Shown here in pieces: positions 54,201-61,415 of a stretch of DNA of 64,000 bases. Location: assembly GCA_017991835.1 (NCBI GenBank), contig JAGOPY010000007.1, forward strand, positions 49,437-113,436. The letters are read 5' to 3'. Below the pieces are notes generated by a model that was not told the DNA's origin, searched no databases, and saw only the letters and a list, made by a program, of their open reading frames with translations. Source of the DNA: Bacteroidales bacterium. GTDB taxonomy: Bacteria; Bacteroidota; Bacteroidia; Bacteroidales; JAGOPY01. The number at the start of each line of letters is the position of its first letter. The first letter of the stretch is position 1. Both the position numbers and the translations under genes were made by a program.

Positions 54201-54968
54201 ATGGTAAAAATTTCTTCCGTGACCGTTACGCTGAACGAGGAGCTGAACATCGAACGGTGCCTGGGATCGGTCCGTGATGTGGTGGATGAGATGATCGTTG
54301 TCGATTCCTTTTCGACCGACCGGACGGAGGAGATTTGCCTGGAGAACGGAGCTGTTTTCAGCAAGCATCCTTTCGCCGGATATATTGAGCAGAAGAGCTA
54401 TGCCATTTCGCTGGCAAGCCATGATTACATCCTTTTGATCGATGCAGACGAAGCGTTAAGCGATGAGATGCGGGACTCTATCCGGAAGGTGAAAGAGAAC
54501 TGGACGCACGACGGGTACAGCTTTAACCGGCTGAACAGCTTCTGCGGGAAATGGATCCGGCACAGCGGCTGGTATCCCGACCGGAAGGTGAGGTTGTTCG
54601 ACAGGCGCAGGAACACGGTAAAAGGGAGAAATCCTCATGAGGAGTTTGTGATGAACGCCGGCGCCACCTTAAAACATCTGAAAGGCGACCTGTTGCATTA
54701 CACCTACCTTACTGTGGAGGACCAGGTGCGGCAGATCGACCGGTTCACGGCGATACAGGCCCGGGAAGCTTTTGCCAGGGGGAAGAAGGCAAGCTGGTTT
54801 CTGATCTTTCTGGGCCCCTGTTACAAGTTCTTCCGGCACTATTTTCTGCAGCTCGGATTCCTCGACGGTTTCTATGGTTATCTCATCTGCAAAAACATGG
54901 CACATTCCACGTTTTTGAAGCATGCCAAACTGAAAGCGCTGTGGAAAAGCGCGAAGCGTGAGGGGTGA
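54201..54968 (+). CDS. Family 2 glycosyltransferase (WaaE/KdtX-like)
   Basis: 255 residues from the ATG at 54201. GT2 nucleotide-sugar fold: ISSVTVTLNEELNIERCL at the start, EMIVVDSFSTDRTEEI, LLIDADEAL (DxD-type) and WYPDRKVRLFDRR. Proteins of this shape add a sugar to the lipopolysaccharide core or related envelope glycans. It is separated from the macroglobulin gene by a spacer with the common GGTGTCTTGGTG-type repeats and lies just upstream of tRNA-Val on the other strand. Confidence 0.9.
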   Translation: MVKISSVTVTLNEELNIERCLGSVRDVVDEMIVVDSFSTDRTEEICLENGAVFSKHPFAGYIEQKSYAISLASHDYILLIDADEALSDEMRDSIRKVKENWTHDGYSFNRLNSFCGKWIRHSGWYPDRKVRLFDRRRNTVKGRNPHEEFVMNAGATLKHLKGDLLHYTYLTVEDQVRQIDRFTAIQAREAFARGKKASWFLIFLGPCYKFFRHYFLQLGFLDGFYGYLICKNMAHSTFLKHAKLKALWKSAKREG

Positions 54969-54993
54969 GGCGTGAACAGTGAACGGTGAAGTG

Positions 54994-55068
54994 TGGGATG
55001 TACTGGATTCGAACCAGTGACCTCATGCGTGTGAAGCATGCGCTCTGAACCAACTGAGCTAACATCCC
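54994..55068 (-). tRNA. tRNA-Val (anticodon CAC)
   Basis: Acceptor GGGATGT with ACATCCC, D-arm GCTC/GAGC, anticodon stem CATGC/GCATG with loop TTCACAC (anticodon CAC), T-arm ACTGG/CCAGT with TTCGAAT, discriminator A. Confidence 0.95.
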
Positions 55069-55074
55069 ATAAAG

Positions 55075-55195
55075 AACTCATGCGTGTGATCCCGAGTGCT
55101 CGGGACTGAACCAACTGAGCTAACATCCCAAAAAGAACTCATGCGTGTGATCCCGGGTGCTCGGGACTGAACCAACTGAGCTAAAATCCCGTTAG
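55075..55195 (-). repeat. Two tandem 5'-half copies of tRNA-Val carrying a hairpin insertion
   Basis: Two units of about 62-66 bp upstream of the tRNA repeat its 5' half (GGGATGTTAGCTCAGTTGGT and GGGATTTTAGCTCAG...) and the anticodon-stem 3' part (TCACACGCATGAG). In each, the original AGCGCATGCT is replaced by TCCCGAGCACTCGGGA (or TCCCGAGCACCCGGGA), a short hairpin. Neither unit has a T-arm or 3' acceptor strand, so they are not tRNA genes. The remaining spacer to 55434 holds a GCAGATTTTCGCGGATTTAG repeat (55241-55272). Confidence 0.85.
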
Positions 55196-55240
55196 GGGTG
55201 CAAAGTTATAAAAAAGATGTTATTACCGGAACATAATTTC

Positions 55241-55272
55241 TCGCAGATTTTCGCGGATTTAGACGCAGATTC
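55241..55272 (+). repeat. Direct repeat flanking the HEPN/MNT pair, left copy
   Basis: 32-nt segment beginning TCGCAGATTTTCGCGGATTT, repeated exactly at 56173-56204. It also resembles dispersed spacer DNA common in Bacteroidota. Confidence 0.85.
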
Positions 55273-55421
55273 CCGCTGATAATAATCATTACAATAAATT
55301 TCTGCGAAAGCAGCGCTTTGATTTGCGTGAATTGCATTCCAGTTGTCAGCATCTTTTTAAGTTGAATTGTCAATGTCAACGGGTTGATATGATTATGGTT
55401 AATTACTTATTGGATTTTTTG

Positions 55422-55429
55422 TATCTTTG
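55422..55429 (+). promoter_or_regulatory. -7 element (TATCTTTG) of the HEPN/MNT operon
   Basis: Fits TAnnTTTG only 6 bases before the ATG at 55435. The transcript should start near 55435, so translation is leaderless or starts at the second ATG (55441). Confidence 0.45.
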
Positions 55430-55434
55430 AAGTA

Positions 55435-55842
55435 ATGAAAATGACAGAAGAAAACCGGAATAAACTTATTCACTATTGGATTGATGGTTCGGACGAAGAT
55501 TTTGATACGATGCTGACCTTGTTCGATTCAAAGCGATATAGTTGGGCACTATTTATCGGACATTTAATGCTTGAAAAACTTTTTAAGGCATATTTTGTGA
55601 AAATGAATTCAGATTATCCTCCTTATATTCACAATCTGTTAAGATTGGCGGAGCTTTCAGGATTATTATTGACCCAAGACCAGAAAGAAAGACTACTTAC
55701 GATAACTGCATTTAATATCAATGCCAGATACGATGATTACTAGACCAGTTTTAAGCTGAAATGCACTCCGGAATTTACAGCAAGGTGGCTGGATGAATTA
55801 AAAGAAATAAGAACATGGATAAAGACATTGCTGATATCTTAG
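55435..55842 (+). pseudogene. HEPN-domain toxin with in-frame amber codon
   Basis: The first 102 codons give a HEPN-fold protein (WALFIGHLMLEKLFKAYFVK, YPPYIHNLLRLAELSG) ending at TAG (55741-55743) after NINARYDDY. The same frame continues with TSFKLKCTPEFTARWLDEL and KEIRTWIKTLLIS to a second stop at 55840-55842, exactly the C-terminal helices family members have. A single change from a Lys or Gln codon would explain it. The full frame overlaps the downstream MNT gene by 28 bases, as in coupled HEPN/MNT pairs. HEPN proteins of this kind are typically ribonuclease-like toxins held by the MNT partner. It could be an inactivated toxin. Confidence 0.85.
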
Positions 55843-56129
55843 AAAAGTATTTAAATCTTGTTCGATATAGATTCAGCGGTATAGAAACAGCTATCTTGTT
55901 TGGTTCTTATGCCAAAGGGAAGGCCGGGAGTTATAGTGACATAGATGTCGCTCTCATCTTCAGTGATTTAAAAGAAACAGAACGATTTGATTTACAGGTA
56001 CAGTTAATGCTGATTGCAGCACAAATTGATTCCCGAATTGAACCTCACCCGATTTCATCTGCTGAATTTAAATCTGAAAATCCCTTTGTCCATGAAATCC
56101 AAAGAACAGGGATTGAAATTAAAACCTGA
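55815..56129 (+). CDS. MNT-type minimal nucleotidyltransferase (antitoxin of the HEPN/MNT pair)
   Basis: 104 residues. The nucleotidyltransferase signature GSYAKGKAGSYSDIDVALI (GSx3Gx5SDIDV) carries both catalytic Asp residues. MNT proteins neutralise HEPN toxins, in studied cases by adding AMP to the toxin. It starts inside the 3' end of the HEPN frame. Both genes are AT-rich relative to neighbours. Confidence 0.9.
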   Translation: MDKDIADILEKYLNLVRYRFSGIETAILFGSYAKGKAGSYSDIDVALIFSDLKETERFDLQVQLMLIAAQIDSRIEPHPISSAEFKSENPFVHEIQRTGIEIKT

Positions 56130-56172
56130 CCCGACATTATTTTCAAGTAAAAGAAATTCATCCTTTATTTTT

Positions 56173-56204
56173 TCGCAGATTTTCGCGGATTTAGACGCAG
56201 ATTC
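56173..56204 (+). repeat. Direct repeat flanking the HEPN/MNT pair, right copy
   Basis: Exact 32-nt copy of 55241-55272. It is followed by ATCGACCATCGACA simple repeats (56219-56252). The spacer 56130-56556 has no gene. Confidence 0.85.
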
Positions 56205-56442
56205 TTGCTTGTTTCCAATCGACCATCGACAATCGACCATCGACAATCGAATATCTTCTCTTCCATTTCGCCATCAACACATTAATAAGGATTATCATTC
56301 ACAATGGGTATTTTTTACTCTTTTTTTATATGGCTGAAGTTCGGGGAAACTCACAAAAAAAAGATGTATAAAATGAAAATGTCAGGGCATGGAAAGTGTG
56401 AAAAATTAAAAATGTCGGGGCAAAGAGGTTGTAGTATATGAC

Positions 56443-56487
56443 TGGCCTACTTTACACCGAAATAGGTGGCCTTGTTTGTCCGAAATA
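56443..56487. mobile_element. Possible IS21-like end remnant
   Basis: Two imperfect direct repeats, TGGCCTACTTTACACCGAAA (56443-) and TGGCCTTGTTTGTCCGAAAT (56467-), resemble the sub-terminal repeats I recall from Bacteroidota IS21 ends. No transposase is present. AATGTC(A/G)GGGCA also repeats just upstream (56380 and 56411). Confidence 0.3.
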
Positions 56488-56510
56488 ATAAGATTAATCC
56501 TGTAAGAAAT

Positions 56511-56541
56511 GAGGTCACCGGTTCGAATCCAGCACCTCCCA
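56511..56541 (+). pseudogene. 3'-terminal tRNA remnant
   Basis: GAGGTCACCGGTTCGAATCC, then AGCACCTCCCA, has a T-loop, T-arm and 3' acceptor strand, but two T-stem mismatches and no 5' half. It may mark an old integration point or a truncated tRNA. Confidence 0.55.
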
Positions 56542-56556
56542 CCCCTCATTCCCGAT

Positions 56557-57213
56557 CTACCCCACAATCCTGATGTTGAAGGCGCCATGGTTTTTGGCCA
56601 TAAAGAGGCTTAGCCATACGGGAAGCATCATTTCGGTGCCGCGGGCAGTGATGATGTCGCCCAGGTCGATGATGTTCTCGCTCCTCCAGCCAAAACTCTG
56701 CAGCAGGCCGGATACAACGGCCTTAGCCCCGGCGTCGTTGCCGCTCATGAACACATGGTGATCGCCTCCGTTCAGCATGCCGGGATTGACCATCAGTCCG
56801 CACCACATGGTGTTGAGGCTCTTTACGACTTTCACCCCGGGAAATTCCCGCTGGATCTGCTCCCCGAGCGAATCGGTATTGCAAACCGATAACGATGGCG
56901 GCATGCCGTTGGAGAAATCGAGCGGATTGGCTACATCGACCAGCACTTTGCCGTCGAGGTTCTCTATGCCGGCACTGCGGAGGATATTCATTGACTCCGT
57001 CCCTTTCGTACAGTTGAAGATGACCTCGCCAAAAGCGGCTGCGCCGGCAAAAGTCCCCGCCGAAGCGTTGCCTCCCGGATGCTTTGCCACAAAGGCCAAT
57101 GCTTTCTCGTTGGTCGCTGTTCTCGAGCCCATCCTGACCGAATGGCCCAGCTCTATCAGTTTTGAACCGATGGCCTCTCCGACCATCCCGGTTCCCAGTA
57201 CGGCTATTTTCAT
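56557..57213 (-). CDS. NAD(P)-binding oxidoreductase, F420-dependent NADP reductase-like
   Basis: 218 residues. The N-terminal Rossmann motif is AVLGTGMVGEAIGSKL and GSRT lies where NADP-specific members bind the 2'-phosphate. VLVDVANPLDFSNGMPPSLS and KVVKSLNTMWCGLM are typical of the F420 oxidoreductase-like family. Many bacterial members do not use F420, and no F420 genes are visible here. The substrate is unknown. Confidence 0.85.
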   Translation of the reverse strand: MKIAVLGTGMVGEAIGSKLIELGHSVRMGSRTATNEKALAFVAKHPGGNASAGTFAGAAAFGEVIFNCTKGTESMNILRSAGIENLDGKVLVDVANPLDFSNGMPPSLSVCNTDSLGEQIQREFPGVKVVKSLNTMWCGLMVNPGMLNGGDHHVFMSGNDAGAKAVVSGLLQSFGWRSENIIDLGDIITARGTEMMLPVWLSLFMAKNHGAFNIRIVG

Positions 57214-57415
57214 GGGTTAAAGTTTCACTGATAAACAACCGCCACCGGAAAAGGTTCAGCAGGCCACAATCAACACGTTAAGTAATATTTCATTCCATTT
57301 GACCGTGATTTAAAATAATGTTAATAAATAAAATTCAGTAAATATGATAATGTAATATATATTATTCGTATCTTGTGAAATAATTTAAATCACATATATT
57401 CATATAAATATCAAG

Positions 57416-57640
57416 ATGAAAAACGACCGGCTGGAAAACAGGATGAGAATGCAACACAATAAAGAAAAGATCTCCGATGAAAAATTACTGATGGGAGCAA
57501 CACGTGATAAATTCCCTGTTGTCATGGATAATGGCAAAACGATTGTATATATCACCGATAAAAGCAAGGAAGCCGAAACGAGACAACGTTATGAATTACT
57601 GAAGAAGAGCAGGTTCCCGATGCAGTCCGATTTTAAATGA
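57416..57640 (+). CDS. Small conserved protein, function unknown (copy A)
   Basis: 74 residues. It is a clear paralogue of the 76-residue protein at 59504-59734: both read K-x-D-x-LENR near the start, DEKLLMG / DDKLLMG, FPVVMDNGKTIVYITDKSKE / YPVVLDGGKTVIYISDKTKV and a closing ETR-x-(R/K)YE(L/M)LK. Charged, soluble, no membrane segment. Its stop overlaps the start of a broken RRM fragment. In both copies the gene lies next to an RRM sequence, so a link with RNA binding is inferred. Confidence 0.75.
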   Translation: MKNDRLENRMRMQHNKEKISDEKLLMGATRDKFPVVMDNGKTIVYITDKSKEAETRQRYELLKKSRFPMQSDFK

Positions 57641-57822
57641 ACGCTTCAGCCAATGCGATCACCAACCGCATGACAGATCATTCGTATAAATTCAGATTCG
57701 TTGAAATGTCGAATGAAGATGAGGCGAACAAAGAGATCAACCGTAGCTGTTTTTTACTCATTCTTTGCAGGTTTGCAACAGCAAAGCTGCTACGAATGAG
57801 TTATGCCGAAGGGGGAACATAA
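57637..57822 (+). pseudogene. Internal fragment of an RRM RNA-binding protein gene
   Basis: Residues 3-35 (SANAITNRMTDHSYKFRFVE, then MSNEDEANKEIN) match the middle of the intact RRM protein at 59999-60280. The RNP2 strand, the start of the domain and the C-terminus are missing, and after about 57741 the frame is unrelated. The match begins right at the stop of the small gene before it, so a deletion probably fused the two. Confidence 0.8.
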
Positions 57823-57825
57823 TGG

Positions 57826-58989
57826 TCACATACTGAGCAGATCCCTGATCTTCCGGATCGCTTCGCCAATACTGACCACTTCAACTCCATCCTTCATCGG
57901 CCAGCCTTTCTCTGCCGGAGTGACAACAAGACATACCAGCGGCCGGACATCTGCAATAGCGATGAATGTACCTGCACTAAGTCTGGGCGACAAACTTGCC
58001 TTGCACTCGACAGCAATTCTTTTTTCACCGTTTTCAACAACAATATCAATTTCAGCCCCATGGCCGGTCCTGTAGAAATAAAAATTGAAATGAGGAAATG
58101 TCCCTGTCAGATTGTTAAGAACAGTGGTTTCCCAAGCCGTTCCGAAAGAAGGGTGACCGGCCAGTTGCTCAAAATCGGCAATCTTAAGCAAGGCATTATT
58201 TATCCCTGTGTCGCTGAGATAAACTTTGGGCGACTTTACCAGCCGTTTGCCTGTACCAGATGCAAAAGGCTGAAGTAAATGAAGCATGAATGTCGATTGC
58301 AGCAACTCCACGTAATTCCTCACGGTTGTATGACTTACCCCAAGCGAACTACCCAGCAGTGAAAAATTTACAACCTGGCCATTCAGGTGGGCAAGCATTT
58401 GCCATAATTTACGCATGGTAACCGGTGAAAAGGCCGACCATAACAGAAGATCCCTTTCCAGGAAAGTGGAGATAAAATCCTCCCTCCATCTCAATGATTG
58501 TTCATTATCTCTGGCTAAAACGCTTCTGGGGAAACCTCCCCTTGACAGGTAATCCGGTAATTGGATTTCGTTATTCAGCTCACTTAACAGAAATGGCGTC
58601 AATCTTTTATAAGAGATCCTCCCCGCAAGGCTTTCCGAGCTCTGCCGGAGCAGATCCCGTGAGGCAGAGCCCAATACCAGAAAATGTCCATTCCCGGCCC
58701 ATTCATCAACTAATGAACGCAGTAATGGGAACAGCTCCGGCTTTCTCTGTATTTCATCCAGGCAAATTAATTTTTCTTTCTGCAATCCTAAAAACCATTC
58801 CGGATCATCCAGTTTACTGAGATCAGATGGCTTCTCCAGGTCAAGGTAAAGAGTATCCTTCCCGGAAAGCTCCGCAATATGCTTTGCCAGCGTTGATTTT
58901 CCGCATTGCCTGGGCCCTGTAATTGCAGTAACGGGATTATTAGCAATGCTTTTTAAGACCTCTTTTTCTATTTCCCGGGAATAATACAT
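57826..58989 (-). CDS. AAA_14/DUF4143-family ATPase (copy 3 of 3)
   Basis: 387 residues. Walker A GPRQCGKST, Walker B LICLDEIQR, and a helix-turn-helix-like segment (LLGSSLGVSHTTVRNYVELL). The DUF4143 domain ends with a PD-(D/E)XK-like pattern AEIDIVVENGEKRIAVECKA. It starts behind a -7 element flanked by a CGTGCAA inverted repeat. It lies in the decaying accessory region. Confidence 0.88.
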   Translation of the reverse strand: MYYSREIEKEVLKSIANNPVTAITGPRQCGKSTLAKHIAELSGKDTLYLDLEKPSDLSKLDDPEWFLGLQKEKLICLDEIQRKPELFPLLRSLVDEWAGNGHFLVLGSASRDLLRQSSESLAGRISYKRLTPFLLSELNNEIQLPDYLSRGGFPRSVLARDNEQSLRWREDFISTFLERDLLLWSAFSPVTMRKLWQMLAHLNGQVVNFSLLGSSLGVSHTTVRNYVELLQSTFMLHLLQPFASGTGKRLVKSPKVYLSDTGINNALLKIADFEQLAGHPSFGTAWETTVLNNLTGTFPHFNFYFYRTGHGAEIDIVVENGEKRIAVECKASLSPRLSAGTFIAIADVRPLVCLVVTPAEKGWPMKDGVEVVSIGEAIRKIRDLLSM

Positions 58990-59008
58990 GGATGATTTTA
59001 TTACCGTG

Positions 59009-59016
59009 CAAATTTA
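59009..59016 (-). promoter_or_regulatory. -7 element inside a CGTGCAA inverted repeat
   Basis: TAAATTTG fits TAnnTTTG, 19 bases upstream of the AAA_14 ATG (58989). CGTGCAA (59006-59012) and TTGCACG (59033-59039) flank it with a 20-bp gap, a plausible operator. Confidence 0.4.
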
Positions 59017-59197
59017 AAGTATAATTTTCATATTGCACGTATTATTTCCATATTTTATAGTTGGAGGCACTGGCATACCCGTGCAAACTGACCTGCGTTT
59101 GCCTTTACCGGCAGCTTTCATTTGCATCCGGCCGTCAGCATCCGATGCAACGGTGATCAGTTTTTGTTTTACCTTCGCCTGGCTACAAAATCAGGAC

Positions 59198-59470
59198 ATG
59201 CACCGCCTCATCCTAATCATTCTTATTTGCCACCTCTCAACCGCCCGGTCGCGGGAACTCTCCATCTGCTCCTGGAACCTGAAGGATTTCGGAAGTGCAA
59301 AAAATGAAACGGAGATCTATTTCATTGCCAATACAGTTAAGGGGTTTGATGTGGTCGCTATCCGGGAAGTGGTGGCTTCTGCCGTCGGCGAAGAGGCAAT
59401 CATCCGGCTGTATGAGGCCCTTGAAAATACCCGTAAGATCCCGGTCATTGTGAGAACCCGGATGAGATGA
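59198..59470 (+). pseudogene. N-terminal fragment of an endonuclease/exonuclease/phosphatase-family protein
   Basis: 90 codons. A hydrophobic start (MHRLILIILICHLSTARS) is followed by LSICSWNLKDFGSAKNETEI and VKGFDVVAIREVVASAVGEE, the first strands of the DNase I-like fold (usually WNL..FG and D.(I/V)..QE). The rest of the domain, including the catalytic His and Asp residues, is absent, and the conserved Gln before Glu is Arg. A truncated remnant. Confidence 0.7.
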
Positions 59471-59503
59471 AGGATCATCGCCGCCATCCGGCAATGCAGA
59501 AAA

Positions 59504-59734
59504 CTATTGTTGTTTTTTTGTGTAATGGTCCGGCGCCTTGCTGTTCTTCAGCATCTCGTATTTCAGCCTGGTTTCTTCAACCTTGGTTTTATCGGATATG
59601 TAAATAACTGTTTTTCCACCATCAAGGACTACAGGATATTTTTTTATTACGGAGCCCATCAAAAGTTTGTCATCGGGGATTTTCGCTTTCAGGCGCGCTA
59701 AATTCAACCTGTTTTCCAACGTGTCTTTTTTCAT
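59504..59734 (-). CDS. Small conserved protein, function unknown (copy B)
   Basis: 76 residues from the ATG at 59732-59734 (MKKDTLENRLNLARLKAKIP). Paralogue of copy A at 57416-57640 (see there for shared motifs). It is divergent from the RRM gene at 59999-60280, sharing a 264-bp AT-rich spacer. It ends in a Lys-rich tail. I do not recognise the family. Confidence 0.8.
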   Translation of the reverse strand: MKKDTLENRLNLARLKAKIPDDKLLMGSVIKKYPVVLDGGKTVIYISDKTKVEETRLKYEMLKNSKAPDHYTKKQQ

Positions 59735-59871
59735 TGTATGTATGTGAATTTGATAAAAGTGTGAATCAATATTTCGTACAAGATACGACAAATATTTAAT
59801 TTTTACATATATTTAAATTATTTTATTTTTTAAGTTGATTATTTTATTAACGCCAAATCCCAATAAAATGT

Positions 59872-59900
59872 TTTGAGAATCAATTATTTATTTACCTTTG
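59872..59900 (+). promoter_or_regulatory. Bacteroidota promoter of the RRM gene
   Basis: TTTG (59872-59875), 17-bp gap, TACCTTTG (59893-59900). This is the only site in the window where I see both elements. It implies a leader of about 90 nt. Confidence 0.6.
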
Positions 59901-59998
59901 CCGCGTTTAAAATTATATTGATTCGCATTTCCTACCGACGATCTGCCTTTCTTACAGTTTTCGACCTAACGTATTTATCAATTTTATTTTATCTAATC

Positions 59999-60280
59999 AT
60001 GAACATTTTTGTGGCAAAACTAAGCTCATCCACGACAAGCGATGACTTAAGGACTTTATTTGAAGAGTATGGCGAAGTGACTTCAGCCAATGTGATAACC
60101 GACCGTATGACAGGTTATTCGAAGAAATTCGGATTCGTTGAGATGTCGAACGATGACGAGGCGAACAAAGCGATCAAGGAACTTGACAATTGCCAGTATG
60201 ACCACGCCGAAATCGTCGTCAAAAAAGCAAGGCCCAGGGAAGATGCTCCAAGGGAAAAACGTTATTCAAACTATCGTTAA
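59999..60280 (+). CDS. RRM-domain RNA-binding protein
   Basis: 93 residues from the ATG at 59999. One RNA recognition motif: RNP2 NIFVAKLSSS, then LRTLFEEYGEV and RNP1 KKFGFVEMSN, followed by a basic tail (KKARPREDAPREKRYSNYR). Single-RRM proteins like this are common in Bacteroidota and cyanobacteria. They bind single-stranded RNA, often in cold or post-transcriptional control. An upstream in-frame ATG (59873) lies before the promoter -7 element, so it is not used. Confidence 0.93.
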   Translation: MNIFVAKLSSSTTSDDLRTLFEEYGEVTSANVITDRMTGYSKKFGFVEMSNDDEANKAIKELDNCQYDHAEIVVKKARPREDAPREKRYSNYR

Positions 60281-60314
60281 GATATCAGTGGCACATACTG
60301 CTTCAAGTTAAAGC

Positions 60315-60349
60315 AAAAAGAGTGTCCCGGAAGCCGGGGCACTCTTTTT
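60315..60349. terminator. Bidirectional intrinsic terminator
   Basis: 16-bp stem AAAAAGAGTGTCCCGG / CCGGGGCACTCTTTTT (one G-U) with a 3-nt loop and T/A runs on both sides; serves the convergent RRM and osmC genes. Confidence 0.9.
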
Positions 60350-60350
60350 T

Positions 60351-60785
60351 TTAAGCCAGTTTCACCGCTAATGTGATAGGCACCGCGCTCAACGCCCGCG
60401 ACACCGGGCATCCAGCCTTGGCCGCCATGGCCAGTTCTTCGAATTTATCCGCCGCGATCCCGGGGACTTTTCCCGCCAGATCGAGGTGGATACCCGTGAT
60501 CTCGAAATGATCGGTCATGAATTCGATATTAACCGCTGCTTCCACTTTGAGCTCTTCAGGGACGAATCCGGCATTGGTCAGCGCAAAGCTCAGCGCCATG
60601 GCGAAACATCCGCCGTGCGCCGCCGCGATCAGCTCCTCGGGGTTGGTCCCTTCCACTCCCTCTTCGTTCTTAAACCTCGTTACAAATGAATACGGAGTGC
60701 CTTTAAATACCCCGCTGACGGAGTTCAGGCTCCCTTTGCCTTCCATCCCGTTTCCCTGCCATATGGCTGTTGCTTTTCTTTTCAT
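60351..60785 (-). CDS. osmC: OsmC-family peroxiredoxin
   Basis: 144 residues. The two redox Cys residues are in AHGGCFAMALSF and AAKAGCPVSRAL; the second Cys is followed by PVS as in OsmC. It reduces organic hydroperoxides in the cytoplasm. The -GTNPEELIAAAHGGC- block is the family signature. It stands alone. Confidence 0.95.
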   Translation of the reverse strand: MKRKATAIWQGNGMEGKGSLNSVSGVFKGTPYSFVTRFKNEEGVEGTNPEELIAAAHGGCFAMALSFALTNAGFVPEELKVEAAVNIEFMTDHFEITGIHLDLAGKVPGIAADKFEELAMAAKAGCPVSRALSAVPITLAVKLA

Positions 60786-60813
60786 ACTGAATTATAAGTT
60801 TGTTAAATAATTT

Positions 60814-61380
60814 TTAATCTTCCGGATCGGCATTACAATCCAGCCATTTTTCAAAAACATCATTTTGTCTGTTGTAATAAAACAGATGGATATTTCCTAC
60901 CTCAAAAACGCCAAAACCCAATAAATCGTATTCAGAGTCTTTTTGTTCAATTACGTTCAAATTATCATCATACATACATAACCGGGTTTTATCTCCGAAT
61001 GAATATATCATGCATTCAAAGATTGAACATCTCGCCAAAACCTTTGGATTGGAAAAATCATCACCCATTCCCCCCAGAACGTAACTTTTGTAGCCTCCGG
61101 CCAGATCATTCAGAAAAACCCATAAACCCCAAACTTCTGCCTTTTTATGCATTAACAGCCAGGCTTCATCCATAAAATTATCCCCGTTAAAATCACCAAA
61201 GACATAATACGGTTTATCGTTTCCGTCCCGGATCAGAAAATCCCATCCGCTGTTTTCCGGAACATTATCCATCGAAGGAATGGCCCAGTTTTCTGGGAAA
61301 AATGCAACGGAGCTCATGGGCTGGCTTGATGCAATAAAAGGTAACAGGAAGGTTAAAAGTGACAACAATAAATTTCTCAT
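60814..61380 (-). CDS. Exported protein with a calcium-binding-like DxNGD motif, function unknown
   Basis: 188 residues from the ATG at 61378-61380. Signal peptide MRNLLLSLLTFLLPFIASSQ. GDFNGDNFMDEAWLLM resembles the DxNxDxxxD loop of FG-GAP/EF-like repeats found in surface proteins. The remaining sequence is not recognised. It follows the 587-residue gene by 35 bases on the same strand, so the two are probably co-expressed. Confidence 0.7.
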   Translation of the reverse strand: MRNLLLSLLTFLLPFIASSQPMSSVAFFPENWAIPSMDNVPENSGWDFLIRDGNDKPYYVFGDFNGDNFMDEAWLLMHKKAEVWGLWVFLNDLAGGYKSYVLGGMGDDFSNPKVLARCSIFECMIYSFGDKTRLCMYDDNLNVIEQKDSEYDLLGFGVFEVGNIHLFYYNRQNDVFEKWLDCNADPED

Positions 61381-61415
61381 GGCTTGATTATTAACCTTCA
61401 AAGATAACGATTATA

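Noticed and set aside
55075..55195. Additional tRNA-Val genes
   Set aside because: Only the 5' half is repeated, the anticodon stem is replaced by a hairpin, and no T-arm or 3' acceptor strand is present.
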